In this document: positions 1-5,321 of the stretch, piece after piece
Numbering within the stretch: the first letter of the stretch is position 1
Layout of the letters: every line of letters starts with the position of its first letter
The notes under the pieces: generated by a model
What the model was told of the DNA's origin: nothing
The model's input: the letters and a program-made list of their open reading frames with translations, nothing else
Database searches by the model: none
Translations under genes and position numbers: made by a program
Assembly (NCBI GenBank): GCA_013821615.1
Contig: JACDGQ010000136.1
Coordinates: 1 to 7,685, forward strand
Source: Planctomycetota bacterium
Lineage (GTDB): Bacteria; Planctomycetota; UBA11346
DNA length: 7,685 nt
Direction: 5' to 3'

Positions 1-330
1 CCACTCATCGCCGCGCTCGGCGCATTGGTGGTGATCGGCTGGTGGCGGCGCTGGCCGTTCCCGGCGGTCGGCGCCGCGACGGCGGTCGGGCTGCTGCTGC
101 CGCTGCTGCTGATCTTCGGCTATTTCCTCGATGAGGTGCCGCTGTGGGGCCTGCCGCTGCTCGCCCTGACGGGCCTCGCGGCATGGCCGACCGCCTGGGG
201 CCGCTTGCGCGGCGCGGCCGGTTGGAAGCGCCTGCTGGTGGCCGCCGCGATCGCCGGCGTGGTCGCGGCCCCGGTGCTGATCCACGGTATCGTCACGAGC
301 ATCCACGACTCCGGCGAAGCTCCCTACTGA
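1..330 (+). CDS. C-terminal part of an unidentified polytopic membrane protein (5' end outside window)
   Basis: The reading frame is open from the first base and stops at TGA 328-330, so 109 C-terminal residues are visible and the true start lies upstream. The visible part is almost entirely hydrophobic. Probable membrane segments lie at residues 1-15, 21-43, 46-66 and 77-98 (counted from the window edge), separated by short loops rich in Arg and Trp (WWRRWPF at 14-20, WGRLRGAAGWKR at 66-77). The tail after the last segment is short and polar and ends in Tyr. No catalytic or transport motif is recognisable, so I cannot assign a family or function. TTG/GTG codons at 25-33 could be misread as starts, but the uninterrupted upstream frame and the membrane segment that begins before them argue for a truncated longer protein. 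A strong hairpin follows nine nucleotides after the stop. Confidence 0.7.
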   Translation, partial: PLIAALGALVVIGWWRRWPFPAVGAATAVGLLLPLLLIFGYFLDEVPLWGLPLLALTGLAAWPTAWGRLRGAAGWKRLLVAAAIAGVVAAPVLIHGIVTSIHDSGEAPY

Positions 331-338
331 GGGCAAGC

Positions 339-357
339 GCCGCGCGTCTGGCGCGGC
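339..357 (+). terminator. GC-rich hairpin after the membrane-protein gene
   Basis: GCCGCGC (339-345) and GCGCGGC (351-357) form a perfect 7-bp stem around the 5-nt loop GTCTG, starting nine nucleotides after the stop codon at 328-330. No T-run follows, so it is not a classical intrinsic terminator. Its position right behind a stop codon suggests a transcript-end or 3'-protecting hairpin. Confidence 0.45.
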
Positions 358-420
358 TGCAACGGTTGGGCTCACTCGTGGTTGCGTTGCTGCCGCCAGG
401 GGCCCATAAAAGGCGGTCAC

Positions 421-455
421 ATGGCGCACGCCCGGCCATTCCAGGGCTGCGCCAT
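421..455. promoter_or_regulatory. Long inverted repeat / hairpin in the hydrolase leader
   Basis: ATGGCGCA (421-428) and TGCGCCAT (448-455) are perfect 8-bp inverted repeats. Inside them GCCC (430-433) also pairs with GGGC (444-447), with C429 as a one-base bulge and a 10-nt loop, giving 12 base pairs in all. No T-run follows. It sits 45 nt upstream of the hydrolase start, so it could be an operator or a structured part of the 5' leader. Its function is unknown. Confidence 0.45.
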
Positions 456-462
456 CCTCAAC

Positions 463-482
463 GACCGCCCTATGCCGGCGGT
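463..482 (+). promoter_or_regulatory. Second hairpin next to the hydrolase start, with an alternative partner upstream
   Basis: ACCGCC (464-469) pairs perfectly with GGCGGT (477-482) around a 7-nt loop. The stem ends one base before the only SD-like string, AGGA at 483-486. The same left strand, extended to GACCGCC (463-469), can instead pair with GGCGGTC (412-418), enclosing the 421-455 hairpin. The two pairings exclude each other. In GC-rich DNA short complements occur by chance, so a regulatory role is an inference. Confidence 0.3.
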
Positions 483-500
483 AGGATCTGCACGCCACCG

Positions 501-2777
501 ATGACCACCTCCACCCTGCCCCTGACCGTCGTGCTGCTGGCCACCTCGTGGCTGGTCATGCTGGCCGCCGGCGAGAGCGCTGGCCAGCAGGTGACGCTGG
601 TCGCACCGATGAACACCACGGTGCCCGCGGTGACCGTGCCACCGCTGCCCGTACGGCTCGACGCGGTGGTGATCGTGCCCGCCGACGCGCCGGGCGATCT
701 CGGCGTCGGCGCTTATGCCGCGGACGGCCAGGGACACTGGTTCCGCAGCCCGCGCACCTACGCGCTGACGCCCGGGCGCCACCAGCTGACCTTCGACCTC
801 GGCGACCGCGCCGCCCTCGTCCAGGAGCCCGCCCGCGAAGCGTGGACCGCCACCGCGCGCGCCCGCACCACCCGCGCCGGCCTATTCCTGTGGTCGGCCA
901 GCGCCAGCCGTGCGCAGATCGCGGTCGAGCGCCTCGTGGTGGTTGGCGAGAAGGATCAGCCTGGTGCGCAGGTACGCCTCACCGATCTCCGGCTCGACGG
1001 CTACGACGTCGCCCTTGGCCAGTGCCGCGGCCGCACCGGTGAGCGCTGGCAGCTCAGCGTGCGCCCCGATCCCTTCCCCGCCCAGCCCTACGACCCGCAG
1101 CGCTTCGCGCTGGCGGTGGTGGTCACCGGGCCGAACGGTCAGCAGTGGCGCCTGGGCGCCTTCTACCGCCAGCCCCTGGACATCGTCGACCGTGGCGATC
1201 ACGAGGAGGGTGTGCCCAGTGCGGCCGCCGCCTATCTGGTGCGCTTCCGCCCCGAGCTGCCCGGGCGCTACCGCCTGCGCCTCGAGGCGGTGTGGGGCGG
1301 ATCCGGCGAGTTCCCGCCCGCCAAGGACGCCGCGAAGTCGGGGCGCACACTTGCTTGGGATCTGCCCGACCTGCAGGTCGAGGGCGCGCCGTGGGACGAC
1401 TACGTGCGCGCCGATCCGGCCGATCCGCGCTTCTTCTCGACCGGCAGCCGCATCGGGCCGGGCACCTTCTTCTGGCCGCGCGGACTCAACCTGCATTCGG
1501 TGTGGGACGTCCGCTGCCGCGACTGCACCGGCACCAAGCTGACGCCGCACCGCCTGCTCGCCGGCTACGACGCCTACCTGCGCCGGCTGGCGGCCGGCGG
1601 CGGTACCGCGGCCGAGATCTGGCTGTCGAGCTGGAGCCTGTGCCTGGAATGGCGCGGCGACTGGTCGGGCTTCCACGGCCCGGGCTGGTACAGCGACGAG
1701 AACGCGGAGCGTCTCGATCGCCTGCTCGACCTCGCCTACTCCCTGGGCGTGCGCATCAACCTGGTGATCAACAACCACGGCCAGGGTTCGACCAACTGCG
1801 ACAAGGAGTGGGACAACAATCCGTGGAACGCCGCCATCGGCGGACCGCTGGCCCAGGCCGAGCTGTTCTTCACCGACGCCCAGGCGCTCGCCGGGCAGGA
1901 GCGCCTGCGCCGCTACATCGTGGCGCGCTGGGGCGACCATCCGGCGGTGCTCGGCTGGAAGCTGTGGAGCGAGCAGAACCTGACCACCGGCGGCGGCAAC
2001 CTCTTCCACTGGCATCAGGCGGCGGCGGAGCGCTGGCAGCAGCTCGACGGCGCCGGCCACGGCGTGACCACGCACTGGTCGGGCGACTACCGCGCGGCCG
2101 AGCGCCGCATCGTGCAGCTGCCGGGCCTGAACTACGTGTGCATCGACGCGTACCACGGTGGCGAGTCCATGCTCGCGCAGCTGGTGTGGGACAGCGTCAA
2201 CGCCCGCGACGGTCTGCGCATCTTCGGCAAGCCGGTCATCATCACCGAGTTCGGCGGCACCTCGGGCGGCTGCCCGCCGCAGCAGCTGATCGCCGAACAT
2301 CACAGCGGGCCGTGGGCCGCCATGGTCAGCGGCAACGCCGGTTCGCCGATGCTGTGGTGGGGCGAGTGGGTCGACCAGGGCGAGCGCTGGTCGCCGTATG
2401 CGGCGCTCGGCCGCTTCCTGGAAGGCGAGGACCTGCGCGGCGACAGCAAGGCGGTCGAGCTGCAGGCTCCCGGCCAGCTGTGGGTGCGCGCCTGGGCGCG
2501 GCCGGGCCGCCTGCTCGGCTACGTCCTCGACCGCGCCTGGGGCTCGTCCGGCAACTCCGCCGGCACGCTCAGCGGCCTGCGCGTGCAGGTCGGCGACGCC
2601 ATCCACGCCGGTGTCATGAATATCGAATGGTGGGACGCGGAGACCGGCAGGATCGTGCACACCGACCGCGTTGCGCACGCCGGGGGGCCGCTCGAGGTGG
2701 TGGTGCCGGACTTCACGCGCCACCTCGCCTTCAAGCTGATCCGCTTGCCCGACCCGCCGGCGACGGCGGTGAGGTAA
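501..2777 (+). CDS. Secreted clan GH-A type glycoside hydrolase with DUF5060-like N-terminal region
   Basis: This 758-residue protein is probably exported and hydrolyses a polysaccharide or glycan; the substrate cannot be told. It starts at ATG 501 with a hydrophobic signal peptide (about residues 1-27), the reason for preferring this start although the frame is open further upstream. A beta-rich region (about 45-165) resembles a carbohydrate-binding jelly roll. A second beta region (about 175-300, including YLVRFRPELPGRYRLRLEA) resembles DUF5060. The conserved join FFWPRGLNLHSVWD (323-336) opens a TIM barrel (about 320-640). Barrel motifs are VINNHGQGS with H426, GWKLWSEQN with probable acid/base E491, VIITEFGG with probable nucleophile E583, and the aromatic MLWWGEW (617-623). 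A C-terminal beta domain (about 650-752, NIEWWDAETG) follows. The residue before the acid/base is Ser490 instead of the Asn usual in this clan. It has its own leader and converges on the thioesterase gene. The clan is fairly sure; the GH family number is not. Confidence 0.82.
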   Translation: MTTSTLPLTVVLLATSWLVMLAAGESAGQQVTLVAPMNTTVPAVTVPPLPVRLDAVVIVPADAPGDLGVGAYAADGQGHWFRSPRTYALTPGRHQLTFDLGDRAALVQEPAREAWTATARARTTRAGLFLWSASASRAQIAVERLVVVGEKDQPGAQVRLTDLRLDGYDVALGQCRGRTGERWQLSVRPDPFPAQPYDPQRFALAVVVTGPNGQQWRLGAFYRQPLDIVDRGDHEEGVPSAAAAYLVRFRPELPGRYRLRLEAVWGGSGEFPPAKDAAKSGRTLAWDLPDLQVEGAPWDDYVRADPADPRFFSTGSRIGPGTFFWPRGLNLHSVWDVRCRDCTGTKLTPHRLLAGYDAYLRRLAAGGGTAAEIWLSSWSLCLEWRGDWSGFHGPGWYSDENAERLDRLLDLAYSLGVRINLVINNHGQGSTNCDKEWDNNPWNAAIGGPLAQAELFFTDAQALAGQERLRRYIVARWGDHPAVLGWKLWSEQNLTTGGGNLFHWHQAAAERWQQLDGAGHGVTTHWSGDYRAAERRIVQLPGLNYVCIDAYHGGESMLAQLVWDSVNARDGLRIFGKPVIITEFGGTSGGCPPQQLIAEHHSGPWAAMVSGNAGSPMLWWGEWVDQGERWSPYAALGRFLEGEDLRGDSKAVELQAPGQLWVRAWARPGRLLGYVLDRAWGSSGNSAGTLSGLRVQVGDAIHAGVMNIEWWDAETGRIVHTDRVAHAGGPLEVVVPDFTRHLAFKLIRLPDPPATAVR

Positions 2778-2781
2778 GAAC

Positions 2782-2816
2782 GTCCGGAGGTCCGGAAGTC
2801 CGGAAGTCCGGAAGTC
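2782..2816 (+). repeat. Left arm: four tandem 8-bp units
   Basis: The units are GTCCGGAG (2782-2789) and three copies of GTCCGGAA (2790-2797, 2798-2805, 2806-2813), followed by GTC. The period is exactly 8 bp. The arm starts four nucleotides past the hydrolase stop codon at 2775-2777. Confidence 0.85.
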
Positions 2817-2920
2817 GAAGACCGCGTTGGTGCGGCGTATGGCGCGCCTTCACCAACTCGGGTGAGCGGCTGCGCGAGGGACGGTGATCGGGCCGTTGCG
2901 CGAGGACCCAATTGCGCGGA

Positions 2921-3388
2921 TCAGGGATTCGCTTCCGGTTCTACGAGACTTCCGGACTTCCGGACCTCCGGACCTCCGGACAATTTCTCCAGGCCGCTGC
3001 GGATTTCCGGGGGGAGCGGCACGCTCTCGCCCAGGTCGCGGTCGACGCAGGCGTGGATCTGCTTCATCGAGGCGGCGAGCACGGACTGGCCCTTGCCGGG
3101 GATGGCGAGGTCGATGGCGATGGTGTAGCTGCTGCTGCCGATGCGCGCGCAGCGCACAGTGATGTGCACGTCCTCGCCGTGGCGCAGGGGGTGCTTGAAG
3201 TCGGACTCGCTGTGCACCAGGGGCAGCAGGTGGCCGCGGTCGTGGATCAGCTTGGCCAGGCTCAGGCCCGCATCGGCCAGGGCGAGTTCGTAGGCCTCGT
3301 GGGCGATCGCGACCAGGCGGGCGAAGAACACCACGCCCGCCGCGTCGACGTCGTTGAGCAGGATGCGCCGGGTGCACGTATAGGGCAT
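2921..3388 (-). CDS. Hotdog-fold acyl-CoA thioesterase, 4HBT family, DHNA-CoA hydrolase-like
   Basis: The 155-residue cytoplasmic protein has the 4-hydroxybenzoyl-CoA thioesterase signature near its start: LNDVDAAGVVFFARLVAIAH at residues 11-30. D15 aligns with the catalytic Asp17 of the Pseudomonas 4-hydroxybenzoyl-CoA thioesterase. HEAYE (30-34) and the LPLVHSESDFKHPLRHGE stretch recall 1,4-dihydroxy-2-naphthoyl-CoA hydrolases of quinone synthesis, judged from memory of the family. The substrate is therefore an inference and YbgC-like activity remains possible. The start is well fixed: an in-frame TGA lies one codon before the ATG, and the catalytic motif requires this N-terminus. The only SD-like bases, GAGG, sit almost against the ATG. 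The last 19 residues (137-155) lie beyond the expected hotdog core; 137-147 come from a tandem-repeat arm, so the tail was probably acquired by repeat insertion. The gene converges on the hydrolase gene and diverges from the HupE-like gene. Confidence 0.85.
   Translation of the reverse strand: MPYTCTRRILLNDVDAAGVVFFARLVAIAHEAYELALADAGLSLAKLIHDRGHLLPLVHSESDFKHPLRHGEDVHITVRCARIGSSSYTIAIDLAIPGKGQSVLAASMKQIHACVDRDLGESVPLPPEIRSGLEKLSGGPEVRKSGSLVEPEANP
2947..2981 (-). repeat. Right arm: four tandem 8-bp units, inverted, inside the thioesterase gene
   Basis: On the plus strand GAC is followed by TTCCGGAC twice (2950-2957, 2958-2965) and CTCCGGAC twice (2966-2973, 2974-2981). The reverse complement reads as the left arm with one base changed. 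The arm is translated, on the minus strand, as thioesterase residues 137-147 (SGGPEVRKSGS). Confidence 0.85.
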
Positions 3389-3451
3389 GCCTCAGGCTAG
3401 CCGGTGGATTACCGGTGGCCAAGGGGCGAGTCGTGCGTGTCATGCGTGCCC
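3389..3451. promoter_or_regulatory. Divergent intergenic region between the thioesterase and HupE-like genes
   Basis: Any promoters for both divergent genes would be expected in or near these 63 nt. No clear -10/-35 pair is visible on either strand. CCGGTGG occurs twice in direct orientation (3401-3407 and 3412-3418), 11 bp apart, about one helical turn, and might be a protein-binding site. A short repeat TGCGTG (3434-3439, 3443-3448) precedes the HupE-like start. Confidence 0.25.
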
Positions 3452-4690
3452 ATGCCCTTTCTGCGCCGCTTCGCCACCCTGCTGGCGCTGGCCATCGCCC
3501 TGGCCTTGCCGACCCGCCTCGACGCCCATCCCTTGGTGACCATCCGCATCGACGCGGTGGCCGATGGCGACACCGTCACCATCACCGTCACCGCCGAGCA
3601 GATCGACATCGCCGCGGTCATGGAGCCGCCGTCGACGGTGCTGCGCGACCGCGCGCACCTCGAGGCGCTGATGCCGCGCATCGGCGAGTACCTGCGCACG
3701 CGGGTGACCTTCGCTGCGGACGGGAAGCTCCAGCCGGGGACGTTCATCGCCTATGGGCCGGACCTGCTCCATCCCGGGGCCTGGAAACCCGGCGACGCGG
3801 TGCCACGCAGCCTCGAATTCCTGCTTTCGTGCCCGCTGCCGGCGGGAACCGCCGATGTCATCATCACCACCACGGCCTTCGTCGAATTGGGCAGTCCAGT
3901 GATCGGCATCGTCACCCTGCACGTCGGCGGCAAGGGTCTGCGCACCACGCTGGGTGGCGATGGCGTGGCGGCATTCCATGTGCCGGGCGCGCCAGCCGCA
4001 GGGTCGGCGGCGCAGGCGCCGGTCGTGCCGCAGGCGCAAGCGGGCGGAAATGACGGGCAGGTGGTCCCGCCCACGGCGGCGCCGGTCAAACCAGCCCCAG
4101 CTAACGGCGGCGCTGAGGAGATCGTCACGACGCCCGCGTCCGCCTTCGGCTTCATCCTGCTCGGGTTCCTGCACATCGTTCCCCAGGGCCTCGATCACAT
4201 CTGCTTCGTGCTCGGCCTGTTCCTGCTCTCGCCGCGGCTGCGTCCGCTGCTCATCCAGATCACCGCATTCACCGTCGCGCATTCGGTGACCCTGGCCCTG
4301 GCCATGGGTGGCATGGTGACCATGGGCGGGCGCATCGTCGAAGCGCTGATCGCGCTGTCGATCGTCGCGGTGGCGGTCGAAAACGTCTGCACGCGCGAAC
4401 TGCGGCCGTGGCGGTGGGTGGTGGTGTTCGGCTTCGGCCTGATCCACGGACTCGGTTTCGCCGGCTCCTTCGCCGGGCTCAAACTCGACCCAGGCGACTT
4501 CATCCGACCGTTGGTGTGCCTGAATATCGGCGTGGAGCTCGGTCAGCTGACCGTGGTCGCGGTCGCGGTCGCGCTGACGGTGTGGTTCTGGAGGAAGCCG
4601 TGGTACCGCAAGGCTATCACGGTGCCGGCGAGCGCGCTGATCGCGGTGGTCGGGGCGTATTGGGTGTGTCAGCGGATGTTCGGGGCGTGA
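3452..4690 (+). CDS. HupE/UreJ-family membrane protein with N-terminal extracytoplasmic domain
   Basis: The 412-residue protein begins with a signal peptide (MPFLRRF, hydrophobic 8-19, likely cut after LDA25). The mature chain would then start HPLVTIRIDA. An extracytoplasmic beta-rich domain (about 26-175) and an Ala/Pro/Gln-rich linker (about 175-225) lead to about six membrane segments. These carry the family's signatures: GFLHIVPQGLDHICFVLGL (H241, D248, H249), FTVAHSVTL (H277), VEALIALSIVAVAVENV, FGFGLIHGLGFAGSF (H332) and NIGVELGQL (N358, E362). HupE and UreJ are linked to nickel supply for hydrogenase and urease, but neither enzyme is encoded here and members with this N-terminal domain are uncharacterised, so the transported ion is unknown. 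ATG 3452 gives a clean signal peptide. GTG 3437, ten nucleotides after AAGGGG (3421-3426), is a reasonable alternative adding five residues. A terminator-like hairpin follows at 4749-4771. Confidence 0.85.
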   Translation: MPFLRRFATLLALAIALALPTRLDAHPLVTIRIDAVADGDTVTITVTAEQIDIAAVMEPPSTVLRDRAHLEALMPRIGEYLRTRVTFAADGKLQPGTFIAYGPDLLHPGAWKPGDAVPRSLEFLLSCPLPAGTADVIITTTAFVELGSPVIGIVTLHVGGKGLRTTLGGDGVAAFHVPGAPAAGSAAQAPVVPQAQAGGNDGQVVPPTAAPVKPAPANGGAEEIVTTPASAFGFILLGFLHIVPQGLDHICFVLGLFLLSPRLRPLLIQITAFTVAHSVTLALAMGGMVTMGGRIVEALIALSIVAVAVENVCTRELRPWRWVVVFGFGLIHGLGFAGSFAGLKLDPGDFIRPLVCLNIGVELGQLTVVAVAVALTVWFWRKPWYRKAITVPASALIAVVGAYWVCQRMFGA

Positions 4691-4748
4691 GGCTGGTCCT
4701 GGCTTTTTCCATGCCCGCTTGACCTGAGCGTGGAAAACAACAGATCCT

Positions 4749-4771
4749 GCCACGTTTGCGGTGGCGTTTTT
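4749..4771 (+). terminator. Probable intrinsic terminator of the HupE-like gene
   Basis: GCCAC (4749-4753) and GTGGC (4761-4765) form a 5-bp stem, extendable by a T-G pair, around a 7-nt loop. After one G comes a run of five T (4767-4771). It lies 58 nt after the HupE-like stop and directly abuts the AT-rich start region of brnT, so it would also insulate the toxin operon from upstream readthrough. Confidence 0.6.
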
Positions 4772-4792
4772 GTATGTACACTGTATATATGT
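4771..4792 (+). promoter_or_regulatory. AT-rich direct repeat at the brnT start, candidate BrnA operator/promoter
   Basis: Two adjacent 11-bp units, TGTATGTACAC (4771-4781) and TGTATATATGT (4782-4792), match at the first five bases and at most later positions. They include the palindromes TGTACA (4775-4780) and TATATA (4784-4789). This is by far the most AT-rich patch around. BrnT-BrnA operons are known to be autorepressed by the ribbon-helix-helix antitoxin, which makes this a likely operator. No convincing -35 box is visible, and the site overlaps both candidate toxin starts (4774 and 4789). Confidence 0.4.
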
Positions 4793-5088
4793 TCGAAGAC
4801 CGCCTGGCTTTCACCTGGGACCCTGCCAAGGACGCGGAGAACCGGCGCAAACACGGTGTCCAATTCGCGGAGGCGGTCTCAGTCTTCTCCGATGATCGCG
4901 CGCAGATCATCGACGACCCGGATCATTCGGTTCAGGAAGAACGGTTGATCATCATGGGCATCTCCTCGCGGCTCCGCATCCTGATGGTCTGTCATTGCCA
5001 CCGTGAGGATTACCATGAGATCCGCATCATTTCCGCCCGGAAGGCGACACGCAGCGAAGGCATCCACTACGGCAGGAGGAAGCCATGA
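4789..5088 (+). CDS. brnT: BrnT family toxin (RelE-fold ribonuclease) of a type II toxin-antitoxin system
   Basis: The 99-residue cytoplasmic protein matches BrnT along its full length. The N-terminal motif FTWDPAKDAENRRKHGVQF (8-26) is followed by DDPDHSVQEERLIIMGISS (42-60), and the C-terminal motif RIISARKATRSE (79-90) ends just before Y94. BrnT toxins have a RelE-like fold, cleave RNA and block translation until bound by BrnA. Nothing is truncated, so the toxin should be functional. The stop codon overlaps the antitoxin start in ATGA (5085-5088), the usual toxin-first order. The start is uncertain. ATG 4789 gives the family's usual length but has no SD. ATG 4774 adds five residues (MYTVY) encoded by the candidate operator and has GGTGG nine bases upstream. 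The gene is lower in GC than its neighbours, consistent with horizontal gain of the module. Confidence 0.9.
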   Translation: MFEDRLAFTWDPAKDAENRRKHGVQFAEAVSVFSDDRAQIIDDPDHSVQEERLIIMGISSRLRILMVCHCHREDYHEIRIISARKATRSEGIHYGRRKP

Positions 5089-5294
5089 GGCCGGAATATG
5101 ATTTCACCGACGCACGGCCCAACCCCTACGCCAAGCGCCTCAAGAAGTCGATCACCATCCGTCTCGACCCGGATGCCCTGGACTACTTCAAGAAGACGGC
5201 GGCGCGCGTTGGCATGCCCTACCAGACGCTGATCAATCTGTACCTCAAGGATTGCGCGCGGAAGCGGCGCAAGCCGGAGATGTCCTGGTCGTAG
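5085..5294 (+). CDS. brnA: BrnA family antitoxin, ribbon-helix-helix DNA-binding protein
   Basis: The 69-residue protein is a full-length BrnA antitoxin. The N-terminal part PEYDFTDARPNPYAKRLKK (3-21) precedes a ribbon-helix-helix core: SITIRLDPDALDYFKKTA forms the strand and first helix, and GMPYQTLINLYLKDCA the turn and second helix, ending in the family's KPEMSWS tail. In this family the protein binds and neutralises BrnT and represses the brnT-brnA promoter. It starts at ATG 5085 inside the toxin's stop codon, with a strong ribosome binding site AGGAGG (5074-5079) five nucleotides upstream. This SD is far better than the toxin's and fits the need for excess antitoxin. The 93 nt after its stop lead to priA. 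Confidence 0.93.
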   Translation: MRPEYDFTDARPNPYAKRLKKSITIRLDPDALDYFKKTAARVGMPYQTLINLYLKDCARKRRKPEMSWS

Positions 5295-5306
5295 GAATTC
5301 CCGCCG

Positions 5307-5321
5307 GAGCGTCTCCCGCTC
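5307..5321 (+). terminator. Weak hairpin after brnA
   Basis: GAGCG (5307-5311) and CGCTC (5317-5321) pair around the loop TCTCC, 12 nt after the brnA stop. There is no T-run. The rest of the 93-nt gap to priA shows no recognisable promoter or SD, so transcription may continue into priA. Confidence 0.25.

Larger units (their letters stand above)
331..500. other. Gene-free leader of the glycoside hydrolase gene
   Basis: These 170 nt separate the membrane-protein gene from the hydrolase gene and hold several inverted repeats, listed separately. A weak promoter candidate is TTGCGT (382-387), a 17-nt spacer and CATAAA (405-410); it shares only three and four bases with the sigma-70 consensus boxes, so it is a suggestion only. 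The only Shine-Dalgarno-like string before the ATG at 501 is AGGA (483-486), 14 nt away, which is longer than usual. The hydrolase frame stays open through this region, but the translated residues look nothing like protein-family sequence, and a normal signal peptide begins at 501. Confidence 0.4.
2782..2981. repeat. 200-bp inverted-repeat element with 8-bp tandem-repeat arms
   Basis: Two 35-nt arms (2782-2816 and 2947-2981) are inverted copies of each other with one mismatch (A2797 opposite C2966) and enclose 130 bp. Each arm is built from four copies of an 8-bp unit, GTCCGGAA or GTCCGGAG, plus a trailing GTC. Every unit contains the palindrome TCCGGA. The spacer holds an internal hairpin, GTTGGTG (2826-2832) with CACCAAC (2851-2857), and a 9-bp direct repeat TGCGCGAGG (2871-2879 and 2897-2905). 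There is no transposase and no obvious target-site duplication. The left arm begins four nucleotides after the hydrolase stop, and the right arm lies inside the thioesterase gene. The element could be a REP/MITE-like sequence or a bidirectional terminator between convergent genes. Confidence 0.75.

Noticed and set aside
144..500. 119-codon upstream extension of the glycoside hydrolase
   Set aside because: It overlaps the membrane-protein gene in another frame, reads as Arg/Gly-rich noise, and would bury the signal peptide that begins at 501.
882..2723. Long minus-strand ORF (613 codons) opposite the glycoside hydrolase
   Set aside because: Its translation is low-complexity (rich in Ala, Arg, Val, Gly, His) with no family motif. 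High GC keeps this antisense frame free of stops, while the plus strand has clear catalytic motifs.
2782..2981. CRISPR-like array
   Set aside because: The 8-bp units are contiguous with no unique spacers between them, and the two arrays are inverted relative to each other. No cas gene is present.
2862..3400. Several plus-strand ORFs through the right repeat arm, with peptides such as LPDFRTSG
   Set aside because: They are products of translating the tandem repeat and the antisense strand of the thioesterase. None has a family motif or RBS.
3452..4690. Hydrogenase or urease accessory locus
   Set aside because: The HupE/UreJ name suggests it, but no hydrogenase, urease or nickel-insertion gene is found in the window.
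4719..4724. TTGACC as a -35 box for brnT
   Set aside because: It matches the consensus at five of six positions, but no -10-like hexamer lies 15-19 bp downstream, and the terminator hairpin at 4749-4771 lies between it and brnT.
3440..4753. Long minus-strand ORF opposite the HupE-like gene
   Set aside because: The translation is rich in Arg, Asp, His and Gln without motifs, and the plus strand has a signal peptide and conserved membrane signatures.
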